Source of the DNA: Natronococcus sp. AD-5
GTDB lineage: Archaea > Halobacteriota > Halobacteria > Halobacteriales > Natrialbaceae
Direction of reading: 5' to 3'
Assembly (NCBI RefSeq): GCF_030734285.1
Contig: NZ_CP132294.1
Span: 3,038,001 to 3,102,000 of the forward strand
DNA: 64,000 nt
In this document: piece after piece, positions 41,983-49,849 of the stretch
Layout of the letters: each line of letters starts with the position of its first letter
How positions within the stretch are numbered: position 1 is the stretch's first letter
Translations under genes and position numbers: made by a program
Notes under the pieces: generated by a model
The model's input: the letters and a program-made list of their open reading frames with translations, nothing else
What the model was told of the DNA's origin: nothing
The model's database searches: none

Positions 41983-43116
41983 TTATAAATTCCGCCACCT
42001 GACGGTTCCCGCGGCGAACAGGAGTCCGACCAGTGCGGGTGGTCCGACGACGGCGACCACGGCGGGGTCGAGCTCCCTGTTCAGCACCTCGTATCCGTCG
42101 GATTCGCTGACGCTGACGGTGCCCGCCTCGAGTCCGCTGACGGCGACCGCGTACGTTCCGGGCCCGTCGAACTGCCGCTCGAAGCGTACCGTCCTCGATT
42201 CGTTCGGCTCGAGTTCGACGTACCGATCCTCGACGACGATTCCGCCGACGGCGAGTTCGGCGAGGAACTCGCCGGACGCGTTGCCGGCGTTCTCGATCTC
42301 GGCTGTGACGCGCGTCGATTCGCCCTGGGTGATGGTGTCGTCCTCGAGATCAGCGTCGGTCACGTTGAACTCCGGCGCGGGTTCGCCGGGTGACCGGACG
42401 GCGATCGTCGTCGGGTTGCGGTCGTCGACGCCGACTTCGAACGTGCCGGTCCGCTGCATCGTGCGTTCGAAGGTGACCGTCTCGGTCTCGCCGGCCCCGA
42501 CGGAGACGACCCGATCGTCCACGACGACGCCGTCGACGGTCAGTTGCGCGACCGTCGTTCCGCTCGCGTCGCCGCGATTCTCGTAGGTCGCCCGCACCGT
42601 TAGCGTCTCGCCGGCGTCGACGGTCCGGTCGACGGCCTTCATCTCGACGAGTTCGATGTTAGCGGTCTCGTCATCGTCTTCGTATTCGACGTGAATAGAG
42701 AACGTCTCGCTCGAAGGCGTCTCGGCGTGGGTGTCGATCTTGACTCCGACGCTGGCCGTCTCGCCGACCTCGAGTTCGATCGGGTTCGACGCGTCGACCG
42801 CGCGGTTCGGATAGTCGGCGTAAAAGCTCACGCCTTCGAGGTCCTCTTCGATCCAGACAGAACCCGCCTCGTCGGCGGTGATCGTGAACACGTCGTCGAA
42901 CTCTGAGGCCGCCCGATCGTTTAGGCGGTCAAAGTGCAACTCGAGTTTGCCGTTCGAGACGGTAGCGTACTCGCCGTTCGGGCCATCGTGGGGCTGAAGA
43001 ACGAATTGATCGGACGGTTCGTCAACGGTCGCTGCACCCGTTGGAACTACAATTCCGGTAGTAATCACTCCTGCTGTAAGGGCGAACACAACGATCGGGA
43101 GGAGCGACCGGGGCAT
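41983..43116 (-). CDS. Secreted/anchored protein: DUF1102-like head, two CARDB-like repeats, C-terminal anchor
   Basis: This is a 377-residue exported protein. The signal peptide is PRSLLPIVVFALTAGVITTGIVV. Residues about 35-150 resemble the DUF1102 core (FVLQPHDGPNGEYA, FDDVFTITADEAGSV). Two immunoglobulin-like CARDB-type repeats follow: DAGETLTVRATYENRGDASG and QGESTRVTAEIENAGNASG, each ending with an ETVTFER or RTVRFER strand. A transmembrane segment, VVAVVGPPALVGLLFAAG, lies at the end. It probably displays adhesive or structural repeats at the surface. It lies 63 bases before the signal peptidase gene. Confidence 0.82.
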   Translation of the reverse strand: MPRSLLPIVVFALTAGVITTGIVVPTGAATVDEPSDQFVLQPHDGPNGEYATVSNGKLELHFDRLNDRAASEFDDVFTITADEAGSVWIEEDLEGVSFYADYPNRAVDASNPIELEVGETASVGVKIDTHAETPSSETFSIHVEYEDDDETANIELVEMKAVDRTVDAGETLTVRATYENRGDASGTTVAQLTVDGVVVDDRVVSVGAGETETVTFERTMQRTGTFEVGVDDRNPTTIAVRSPGEPAPEFNVTDADLEDDTITQGESTRVTAEIENAGNASGEFLAELAVGGIVVEDRYVELEPNESRTVRFERQFDGPGTYAVAVSGLEAGTVSVSESDGYEVLNRELDPAVVAVVGPPALVGLLFAAGTVRWRNL

Positions 43117-43147
43117 GGATAAATGCCTACGTATTCGGTGAGAGACG

Positions 43148-43158
43148 TTTTATTTAGA
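43148..43158 (-). promoter_or_regulatory. TATA box of the CARDB-like gene
   Basis: On the minus strand tctaaataaaa lies about 37 bases before ATG 43116, giving a short leader. Confidence 0.45.
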
Positions 43159-43219
43159 CTGTGCGGCCGAGGATATCAAACAATTACTATATATACGATT
43201 GCGGTAGTTACGGCCGGAA

Positions 43220-43765
43220 TTATGGATTTAGGTCATCTTCAGCATATATCGTGATCTCAGTTATATTCTCTAAATCCGTTCCATTTTTAGCATCATTTGT
43301 GAGGTCAATAATTACATTTATATTTTCTGAATCAGCTCCACCATCAGCTTCTAACTGAAGAATCTCAGGAGCATCAGAAGTAGGATTGTTTGTAGTAATT
43401 GATTGACCATTACTGTCTTCGAATTCTAAAATCCCATCGGTTCCGACATCAATAGGTGAATCGTCTATATAGACTCCCACAGAATTATCTCCGTTGTTAG
43501 TAATGGTGAATCCGGGTTGGAATTCGGTCCTTGCGTTCTCATTAACCGAGTGTTGGTCGAATTCAAGCGTATCACCGGTCTGTGATGCAACATTTTGTGT
43601 GCCTGCAGGGTCTAACTGGAGCAAGGCACTACTATCACCAGACGTCTGTAAATTCACTGTACGATCCGCTTCCACACTACTAAACGCGCCCGTGCCAAGT
43701 GCTGCTCCGCCACTCGCGACAATCGTACCCAGTCCAACTAACACGTTGCGTCGATTCATTTTCAT
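43220..43765 (-). CDS. DUF1102/TasA-like secreted protein with SipW-class signal peptide
   Basis: This is a 181-residue protein. The signal (NRRNVLVGLGTIVASGGAALGTGAFSSVEADRTV, shown here only to locate residues 4-37) has the twin-Arg start, hydrophobic core and GAFSS-type end seen in SipW-dependent substrates. The mature part is beta-rich (GFTITNNGDNSVGVYID). ATG 43765 is preceded by ggtgatc, a seven-base match to the 16S anti-SD, at six bases. Another ATG lies at 43801. Codon and base composition are much more AT-rich than neighbours. It is a likely main subunit of a surface fibre; this is inference. Confidence 0.8.
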   Translation of the reverse strand: MKMNRRNVLVGLGTIVASGGAALGTGAFSSVEADRTVNLQTSGDSSALLQLDPAGTQNVASQTGDTLEFDQHSVNENARTEFQPGFTITNNGDNSVGVYIDDSPIDVGTDGILEFEDSNGQSITTNNPTSDAPEILQLEADGGADSENINVIIDLTNDAKNGTDLENITEITIYAEDDLNP

Positions 43766-43820
43766 CGTTGAGATCACCGTATTGGTCCGCGCGACGACCA
43801 TCTTCTGCGGGCCGCCGGGC

Positions 43821-43836
43821 GACTCTTATCGCTACC
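43821..43836 (-). promoter_or_regulatory. TATA-like box of the DUF1102 gene
   Basis: On the minus strand gtagcgataagagtc would place transcription start near 43800. This leaves a leader of about 35 bases that includes the ggtgatc ribosome binding site at 43772-43778. Confidence 0.4.
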
Positions 43837-43887
43837 CTACCACTCTACACACTTTGTATTAGGTTGCCAGAATACTTTCACGACTAA

Positions 43888-43916
43888 CAATACTACCGTT
43901 CAAAACAGTATTGAAC
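43888..43916. repeat. Overlapping inverted repeats (alternative hairpins)
   Basis: caatact (43888-43894) pairs with agtattg (43907-43913). In addition gttcaa (43899-43904) pairs with ttgaac (43911-43916). The two hairpins exclude one another. Confidence 0.4.
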
Positions 43917-44114
43917 AAACGAAACACCCCCTCCCGTGAAGGAGGAGAAGACTGGAAAGAAAGCAATTCGCCGTCAAACCCAATCCTGGAAAGCCTTGAG
44001 AAAGCATAATAAAATTAGCACATGAATTTCAGTAGCGTCCAGACTAGCCAGTAGGCGTTTCAGTCGGTATCGTTCGTCGATCGTTAGACGACTCTCAAAC
44101 CAAGGTTCCGGATG

Positions 44115-44327
44115 TTAGTTGAAGAATCGTAGCAACCGTTCTGATTGACGAAGGTGGCGAATCAGCCAATGTAGGTAGTTTGGATAGTATTCAGATGGCG
44201 GATAAGCACCCTGGATGCGAGGGGTATCGATGTCGATTTCTACAACGTCGTACTGCGAGATAGAACTAGTTCGGGAAACCGTCGTGAGTCCAAAATCAGG
44301 CGACTTAGTACCACGCCGCGGCGGCAA
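44115..44327 (-). pseudogene. Possible gene remnant (70 codons)
   Basis: The frame ends QGAYPPSEYYPNYLHWLIR followed by HLRQSERLLRFFN. The aromatic/Arg-rich tail does not resemble antisense noise and could be the C-terminus of a lost gene. The start region has no promoter or ribosome site and I recognise no family. Confidence 0.2.
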
Positions 44328-44330
44328 GGA

Positions 44331-44340
44331 CTATATATCA
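44331..44340 (+). promoter_or_regulatory. TATA box of the DUF7344 regulator unit
   Basis: actatatatc lies 35-44 bases before ATG 44375. The resulting short leader contains aaggag at 44363-44368 as a Shine-Dalgarno. Confidence 0.6.
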
Positions 44341-44374
44341 GTAATGCATATTTTCATTCTAGCAAGGAGTTTTG

Positions 44375-44911
44375 ATGACGACACAGATAGGGGATGAGCT
44401 AGATCAGGGAGAGATTTTCGATCTTCTGAGCAATCATCGCCGTCGGTACGCGATTCACTACTGTAAGCGCGAAAACGAGCCCGTCGAACTCGGGGACCTG
44501 GCAGAACACGTCGCCGCCTGGGAACTCGACAAAGAAATACAGGAACTCACCTCGGCAGAGCGAAAGCGGGTCTACACCTCACTACAGCAGACACACCTGC
44601 CGACGCTCGAGAAGGCAGATATGGTCAGGTTCGACAACCGGACGATCGAACTCACTGATCAAGCGACCGACCTCGAGGTTTACCTCGACGTAGTTCCCAG
44701 CGACTCGATCCCGTGGGGAACGTACTACCTCGGCCTCGCCGCCGTTGCGACGGTCGTAATGGCGGGACTCTGGCTTGAGTGGGTCCCGACGGAAACAGTT
44801 TCCGAACTTGGGTGGGCAACGCTCGTGGTCGCCCTGTTCGCAGTCTCCGCGGTCGTTCACGTCGCGCAAAACCAGCAACTACGACTCGGCGAGATGGAAC
44901 GACCCCCGTAA
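44375..44911 (+). CDS. Membrane-anchored winged-helix regulator (DUF7344-like)
   Basis: This is a 178-residue protein. Residues about 12-95 form a winged helix: EIFDLLSNHRRRYAIHYCK, then LGDLAEHVAAWE and VYTSLQQTHLPTLEKADMV. The C-terminal part has two transmembrane helices (TYYLGLAAVATVVMAGLWLEW and LGWATLVVALFAVSAVVHV). A DNA-binding domain tied to the membrane next to a fibre locus suggests it senses export state and controls the locus; that is inference. The next gene starts three bases after its stop, so they share a transcript. Confidence 0.82.
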   Translation: MTTQIGDELDQGEIFDLLSNHRRRYAIHYCKRENEPVELGDLAEHVAAWELDKEIQELTSAERKRVYTSLQQTHLPTLEKADMVRFDNRTIELTDQATDLEVYLDVVPSDSIPWGTYYLGLAAVATVVMAGLWLEWVPTETVSELGWATLVVALFAVSAVVHVAQNQQLRLGEMERPP

Positions 44912-44914
44912 TAT

Positions 44915-45919
44915 ATGAACACATTGAGCAAGATTGCGATTCTGATCATCGTTTCAGGAGCGGTACTGCTTGCGGTACCTGCGTTCGGATTCACTTCATT
45001 GGTCGCCGATCGCGGAGTGAGTGTTGCTACTGCGGATAACGCGAACGCGCTTCTCGAGATCGAAGAGACGGGTGAGACGCCCGATAACCAGAACGATGTC
45101 GACGTAATCGAGATCACGAACAGCGCCGAACAAGACTTTGAAACGTTGGCCACCAACGTAACTCTCGACGATTCGGATGGCGCCTTAGCGATAAGTAACG
45201 ATTTCGCAACGAGCCTCAACGATACCGAGACGACGGGACTAGAATTGACGTGTGAAGGAGGCGGTAGCGGAACTGCAACGGTGACAATTGAGGCTGAAGC
45301 CATCGGGCCAACTATCCAAATTCAAAACGCTAACACCAGTTACACGTTTGATTACAGTTGCACTGGCGGCGGTAGCGGCCCGACGGCAGACGCTGGTGGA
45401 CCATACGAGGTTTACGAAGATAACGAAGTCGAATTGGACGGGACCGAATCTACAACTAGTACAGGTAATATTGACAGCTATAACTGGCAGATTACAAGCG
45501 GCGATGGTCAGTTGACGGGCGCGACCACTGCAACGCCGACGTACATCGCACCAAACAACGTTTCTGAGACTACTGATATGGAAGTAGAACTGACGGTATC
45601 CGACAACAGCGGTAACTCCGATAGCGATACTGCGACGATCACGGTGCGAACGGTAGACAACAACGAAAATAACCCGCCGATAGCTGATTTCAGTTACGAT
45701 TACAATGAGAATTCGGAGAAGGCAGATCTAGACGCCTCTTCATCGAGCGATCCAGACGGAGCGATTTCGGTCTATGAGTGGGACATCGGTAATAATGGAA
45801 CGATCGACGAAAAGGGTCAAGAAGTAAACGGCGTGATTGTAAGCCCTGGAACAGAGGTCAAACTCATTGTCACTGATGATGATGGGGCGACTGACAGTAT
45901 AACCAAAATAATTGATTGA
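44915..45919 (+). CDS. Exported DUF1102-like protein with C-terminal PKD-type domain(s)
   Basis: This is a 334-residue protein. Its N-terminal hydrophobic segment (IAILIIVSGAVLLAVPAFGF) is followed directly by FTSLVADRGVSVATADNANALLEIE. That stretch aligns by eye with FSSVEADRTVNL ... ALLQLDP of the 43220 protein. The DUF1102-like part ends near residue 150. Beta-sandwich PKD-like domains follow: GPTADAGGPYEVYEDNEVELDGTES and PPIADFSYDYNENSEKADLDAS ... DDDGATDSI. There is no C-terminal anchor. It is probably a minor fibre or adhesin subunit. Its codon use is AT-richer than flanking genes. Confidence 0.8.
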   Translation: MNTLSKIAILIIVSGAVLLAVPAFGFTSLVADRGVSVATADNANALLEIEETGETPDNQNDVDVIEITNSAEQDFETLATNVTLDDSDGALAISNDFATSLNDTETTGLELTCEGGGSGTATVTIEAEAIGPTIQIQNANTSYTFDYSCTGGGSGPTADAGGPYEVYEDNEVELDGTESTTSTGNIDSYNWQITSGDGQLTGATTATPTYIAPNNVSETTDMEVELTVSDNSGNSDSDTATITVRTVDNNENNPPIADFSYDYNENSEKADLDASSSSDPDGAISVYEWDIGNNGTIDEKGQEVNGVIVSPGTEVKLIVTDDDGATDSITKIID

Positions 45920-46096
45920 AGAAACGTTACCGACGGTTCTCAGTATCCGAACGACGATTCAAACGATCGCCGTCTGGATCAACTGCATGCATCAACAACT
46001 AAGAGCTCGAAATTTCGGTCAGCTCTACGGGTTCATCCCGAATCAGATCTCGAGCAATGCGAACCCCTTTTCACCACCGAAAACAGAACTCAACCC

Positions 46097-46420
46097 ATGT
46101 CGACCGAATCGATTAGCGACCGACGCGAGCACGTCCGCTCGGTCAGCGTGACGGCGCTGTCAGCGCTGCTCGGCGTCGGCGCGGCGTTTGCCTCCGCGGT
46201 GATCACCGGCGATATGGCGCCGGCCGAGGCGGCGGGCGATACGCGGGCGCTGTTCCTCGTGCTGGGTGCGATCCTCGTCCAGTTCGTCCTCTACGACTTC
46301 ACGGGCATCTACGGCGAGGACGAGTTCGGCGTGAAACACCACCTGTTCATCACGTTCATGACCTTCTCGCTGTGGTTCGTGACGTGGGGTATCCTGCTCA
46401 CGACGGAGGCAATGGCGTAA
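46097..46420 (+). CDS. EMC6-like membrane protein
   Basis: This is a 107-residue protein with three hydrophobic helices (VSVTALSALLGVGAAFASAVI, ALFLVLGAILVQFVLYDFTGIY, HLFITFMTFSLWFVTWGILLT). This matches the small EMC6-like family of haloarchaea, related to a eukaryotic ER membrane complex subunit that helps insert membrane proteins. It ends two bases before the Rli1 gene, so the two are almost certainly co-transcribed. Confidence 0.85.
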   Translation: MSTESISDRREHVRSVSVTALSALLGVGAAFASAVITGDMAPAEAAGDTRALFLVLGAILVQFVLYDFTGIYGEDEFGVKHHLFITFMTFSLWFVTWGILLTTEAMA

Positions 46421-46421
46421 G

Positions 46422-48236
46422 ATGGCGGACGACAGCATCGCCGTCGTAGACCTGGACCGGTGCCAGCCGGATCGGTGTAGCTACGAGTGCAAGAACTACT
46501 GTCCGCCGAACCGCACCGGCAAGGAGTGTATCACCCTGCGAGGCGACGAGACGCCGCAGGGGCAGCCGGATCAGGTTCACATCTCCGAGGAGATCTGTCT
46601 CGGCGAGAGCTGCGGTATCTGCGTCGAGAAGTGTCCCTTCGACGCGATCGAGATCATCAACCTCCCGCAGGAGTTGCAGGACGATCCCGCCCACCGCTAC
46701 GGCGAGAACGCGTTCTCACTGTACGGGCTCCCGGCACCCCAGGAGGGGCAGGTCACCGGTATCCTCGGACCGAACGGAATTGGAAAGACGACCGCCGTCC
46801 GCATCCTCGCGGGCGAACTCGAGCCCAACCTCGGTCGCTACGAGGAGGAGGTCGGCTGGGACGAGGTCCTCGAGGCCTACCGCGGAACCGAGCTTCAGGA
46901 CTACATCGCCGACGTCCGCGACGGCGAGGTGACCGTCGCCCGGAAGCCCCAGTACGTCGACCAGATTCCAAACACGTTCGACGGCAACACGCGCGAACTG
47001 CTCGAGCGCACGGACGAACGCGGCGCGCTCGACTCGCTGGTCGAGCGGCTCTCGATCGGCCCCGTCATGGAGCAGTCGATCGACGACCTCTCCGGCGGGG
47101 AGCTCCAGCGCGTGGCGATCGCCGCCACCCTGGCTCGAGATACGGACTTCTACTTCCTGGACGAGGTGACGCCGTACCTCGACATCGGCCAGCGGGTGAC
47201 CGCGGCGCGGTTGATCCGCGAACTCGCCGAGGAGGAGAACAAGTCGATGCTCGTCGTCGAGCACGACCTCGCGATCCTGGACCTGCTCGCCGACACGCTC
47301 CACGTCGCCTACGGTGAGCCCGGCGCCTACGGCGTCATCACCTCGCCCAAATCGGTCCGCAACGGGATCAACGAGTACCTCGCGGGCTACCTCGACAACG
47401 AGAACATGCGGATCCGTCCGGATCCCATCGAGTTCGAGGAGCACGCTCCGCGGACCGCGACCCGCGGGGACGTACTCGTCGATTACCCCGACCTCACGAA
47501 GAGCTACGGCGAGGGCGAGTTCTCCCTCGAGGTCGAGGGCGGCGAGATCCGCGAGAACGAGGTGCTCGGCATCGTCGGCCCCAACGGGATCGGGAAGTCG
47601 ACGTTCGCGAAGCTGCTGACGGGCGACCTCGAGTCCGACGAAGGCGACGCCGACCTCGATCTTGACATCTCGTACAAGCCGCAGTACGTCACCATCGACC
47701 AGCACATGCGGGTCGACGCCTTCCTCTCCTCGATCACGGACCAGTTCGGCTCCTCGTACTGGAACACCGAGATCGCCCAGCCGCTCCAGTTAGAGCGGAT
47801 CATGGAGCAGAACCTCTCGGACCTCTCCGGCGGCGAGCGCCAGCGAGTCGCCATCGCGGCCTGCCTGTCGGACTCGGCGGATCTCTACCTGCTCGACGAA
47901 CCTTCCGCCCACCTGGACGTCGAACAGCGGGTGCAGGCCACGAGCGCGATACGGCGCTACGCCGAACAGCAGGACGCGACCGTCATGGTCATCGACCACG
48001 ACATCTACATGATCGACCTGCTCGCCGACCGGCTGATGGTCTTCGACGGCGAGCCGGCGGTTCACGGCCGCGCCGGTCAGCCGCAGCCGATGCGCGACGG
48101 CATGAACGAGTTCCTCGCGAACCTCGAGGTCACGTTCCGCCGTGACGAGCGCACGTCGCGTCCGCGGATCAACAAGCCGGACTCGCAGCTCGATCGCGAG
48201 CAAAAACGAGAAGGCGAGTACTACTACGCGCCGTAA
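46422..48236 (+). CDS. Ribosome recycling ATPase Rli1/ABCE1
   Basis: This is a 604-residue ABC protein that splits archaeal 70S ribosomes after termination. The N-terminus carries two [4Fe-4S] clusters (CQPDRCSYECKNYCPP; later CLGESCGICVEKCPF). Two nucleotide-binding domains follow with Walker A GPNGIGKTTA (about residue 116) and GPNGIGKST (about 385). The signature motifs are LSGGELQRVAIAATLA and LSGGERQRVAIAACLS, with Walker B FYFLDEVTPYLD and LYLLDEPSAHLD. A hinge at 340-360 and a C-terminal region complete it. Confidence 0.97.
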   Translation: MADDSIAVVDLDRCQPDRCSYECKNYCPPNRTGKECITLRGDETPQGQPDQVHISEEICLGESCGICVEKCPFDAIEIINLPQELQDDPAHRYGENAFSLYGLPAPQEGQVTGILGPNGIGKTTAVRILAGELEPNLGRYEEEVGWDEVLEAYRGTELQDYIADVRDGEVTVARKPQYVDQIPNTFDGNTRELLERTDERGALDSLVERLSIGPVMEQSIDDLSGGELQRVAIAATLARDTDFYFLDEVTPYLDIGQRVTAARLIRELAEEENKSMLVVEHDLAILDLLADTLHVAYGEPGAYGVITSPKSVRNGINEYLAGYLDNENMRIRPDPIEFEEHAPRTATRGDVLVDYPDLTKSYGEGEFSLEVEGGEIRENEVLGIVGPNGIGKSTFAKLLTGDLESDEGDADLDLDISYKPQYVTIDQHMRVDAFLSSITDQFGSSYWNTEIAQPLQLERIMEQNLSDLSGGERQRVAIAACLSDSADLYLLDEPSAHLDVEQRVQATSAIRRYAEQQDATVMVIDHDIYMIDLLADRLMVFDGEPAVHGRAGQPQPMRDGMNEFLANLEVTFRRDERTSRPRINKPDSQLDREQKREGEYYYAP

Positions 48237-48262
48237 GTCGGGCGACGAGCCCGCGAACGTGG

Positions 48263-48535
48263 TTACTCGCGAATCGAGGGGCTGTCGCCGAACCGCTCCG
48301 CTTTCCGTTCTCGCAGTCTGTCGACCCCCTCTTCTTTCCGTTCTCGAAGCGCGTCGATCCGCGACTGCGCGGTGAGCCGGCTCTCGCCGACGACTGCGCC
48401 GACGAGGGCCCCGACGGCGGCGCCGGAACTCGCAGCGCTTCTGCTGAACAGTCCGCCGAGGCCGCCACCGACGGCGGCACCGATGGCCGCGTACCGTGCG
48501 CGACTGAGCGCCAGTTCGAGTTGACGTTTTACCAT
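48263..48535 (-). CDS. Glycine-zipper small protein
   Basis: This 90-residue protein has a Gly/Ala-rich helical stretch (YAAIGAAVGGGLGGLFSRSAASSGAAVGALVGAVVG, referenced by position 15-50). It is typical of glycine-zipper proteins that insert in or line membranes. The C-terminal 40 residues are basic and acidic (RIDALRERKEEGVDRLRERK). ATG 48535 was chosen because a TATA box lies 28 bases upstream and the earlier in-frame residues are Arg-rich. Function unknown. Confidence 0.7.
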   Translation of the reverse strand: MVKRQLELALSRARYAAIGAAVGGGLGGLFSRSAASSGAAVGALVGAVVGESRLTAQSRIDALRERKEEGVDRLRERKAERFGDSPSIRE

Positions 48536-48842
48536 ACCTGACGATGTGGCTGGGAGAGAAATAAACGTATTCCCGGAATAGTAGTACTCCTGTTCGTACA
48601 GCGGACAGGAACGCCGGTCGGAAACGAGAGCAACCGAGCAGGATCGAGTACGCCGTCGGCGACGGGCGGCGATTCGGCGATACCGCGGGCGAGGTCGACG
48701 CCGCATTCGTTGGCTATTTCGAGCGGATTCAGTCGTCGTACCCCGTGATGGGATTTTCGAACGAACAGATTGTCGTGGCCCGTCGAGAAGCGCGCCGAGT
48801 GAGAAATTCGGGGACTAACTGACGTGAACTGGACCGGGATAG
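48536..48842. other. Intergenic region with a start-less open frame
   Basis: The promoter of the 48263 gene occupies the left end. On the plus strand an open frame without ATG runs to TGA 48820-48822 and contains an acidic stretch (EYAVGDGRRFGDTAGEVDA). It could be a gene remnant. Confidence 0.4.
48557..48568 (-). promoter_or_regulatory. TATA box of the glycine-zipper gene
   Basis: On the minus strand acgtttatttct is centred about 28 bases before ATG 48535. Confidence 0.5.
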
Positions 48843-49364
48843 CTAGTGGATAAGCCGCTGACAGCTCCCGCAGAGGTTCTCCTCTTTGATGTCGACTTCC
48901 CGGACCGTCGGCGAGAAGTTCATGACGCAGCGATTGTTGTCGCAGTGTTCGAGTCCGTACGTGTGGCCGATCTCGTGGACGATCTCCTTCCGGACGCGGT
49001 TCTCGAAGATCTCGCTCGCGCTCTTGTTCGAGAAGCCGCCGTCGCTCGAGGTCTGGAGCCGATACGTCGAGACGACGCTACCGCTGCCGTCGAGGTAGGC
49101 GAGCCCGAAGACGTAGTTTCGCCGCCGGTAGAAGAGGTCGTGCGGCGTGATGGCGATGTTCTTCTCGCCGCGACCGACGCGTTCGGCGAGTTGAATGAAC
49201 GTCTCCGCGCAGTACTGGTTCCGTCCGGAGTCGTACGCGCCGGTCGGAACCGACTGCGAGTCGTTGACCGTGACGTCGCAGTCGTAGACCGATCGCAGCG
49301 CGGTGGAGGCCGCCCGCTTGACCTTCGCGGGCACGCTGCCGACCGGCACGATATCGACGAGCAT
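48843..49364 (-). CDS. amzA: Archaemetzincin family metallopeptidase
   Basis: This is a 173-residue zinc protease. The motif HEIGHTYGLEH sits at residues 130-140 (His130, Glu131, His134, His140), followed by Cys141, Cys146 (CVMNF, the Met-turn) and C165-x2-C168. This is the full archaemetzincin zinc-plus-cysteine signature. It has no signal peptide, so it acts in the cytosol. ATG 49364 (MLVDIVPVG) was chosen by family start. It is divergent from the UPF0146 gene, and only 39 bases separate the two starts. Confidence 0.93.
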   Translation of the reverse strand: MLVDIVPVGSVPAKVKRAASTALRSVYDCDVTVNDSQSVPTGAYDSGRNQYCAETFIQLAERVGRGEKNIAITPHDLFYRRRNYVFGLAYLDGSGSVVSTYRLQTSSDGGFSNKSASEIFENRVRKEIVHEIGHTYGLEHCDNNRCVMNFSPTVREVDIKEENLCGSCQRLIH

Positions 49365-49403
49365 AGCAACCGCTATGATCGCGGGTGGCATAAACGTCCC
49401 GCC

Positions 49404-49808
49404 GTGGCGACTCCCTCCCGCGATCCCGAGACGATCGAAGCACAGCTTGCGGCCTACGACCGGGTCGTCGAGGTCGGCATCGGACGCCGAACCGACCTGG
49501 CGGCGGCGCTCGTCGAGGCGGGAGTAGCCGTGACGGCGACGGACGTCTACGAGCGCGACGTCCCCGACGGCGTCCGGTTCGTCCGCGACGACGTCGTCGA
49601 TCCCGATCCGCGGGTCTACGCGGACGCCGACGCGGTTTACGCGCGAAATCTGCCGCCGGAACTCCACCGACCGACGCTCGAGGTCGCTAGAGGCGCGGAC
49701 GCGGACTTCCTGTTCACGACGCTGGGCGGCGACCAGCCGACGATTCCGGTCGAACGTCGGACGGTCCAGGAAGGGACGCTGTACGTCGCTCGCGCGGCGC
49801 CGCGGTGA
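49404..49808 (+). CDS. UPF0146 family protein
   Basis: This is a 134-residue protein from GTG 49404 (VATPSRDPETIEAQ). RVVEVGIGRRTDLAAALVEAG looks like a glycine-rich Rossmann-type start of a methyltransferase-like fold. TATDVYERDVPDGVRFVRDDVVDP and VYARNLPPELHRPTLEVAR are conserved stretches of UPF0146. No methyltransferase activity is established for the family. No ATG lies in frame nearby, so GTG is the best start. Confidence 0.85.
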   Translation: MATPSRDPETIEAQLAAYDRVVEVGIGRRTDLAAALVEAGVAVTATDVYERDVPDGVRFVRDDVVDPDPRVYADADAVYARNLPPELHRPTLEVARGADADFLFTTLGGDQPTIPVERRTVQEGTLYVARAAPR

Positions 49809-49816
49809 GACACGAA

Positions 49817-49826
49817 GGTATTACTA
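49817..49826 (+). promoter_or_regulatory. TATA box of the M50-like membrane protein gene
   Basis: ggtattacta is centred about 28 bases before ATG 49850, inside the sequence just after the UPF0146 stop. Confidence 0.45.
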
Positions 49827-49849
49827 GGGGCACGATAGTGTCTCGAGCA

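Larger units (their letters stand above)
43837..44330. other. AT-rich divergent spacer between fibre gene and regulator
   Basis: This spacer of about 500 bases is much lower in GC than the window average. It holds a hairpin at 43888-43916, a small cctcc/ggagg hairpin near 43930 and a weak minus-strand reading frame (44115-44327; see below). The promoters of both divergent units lie at its ends. No RNA gene was recognised. Confidence 0.5.

Noticed and set aside
44115-44327. Transposase fragment
   Set aside because: The frame looks like a gene end but I cannot match it to a transposase family, and no terminal repeats or target duplications are visible.
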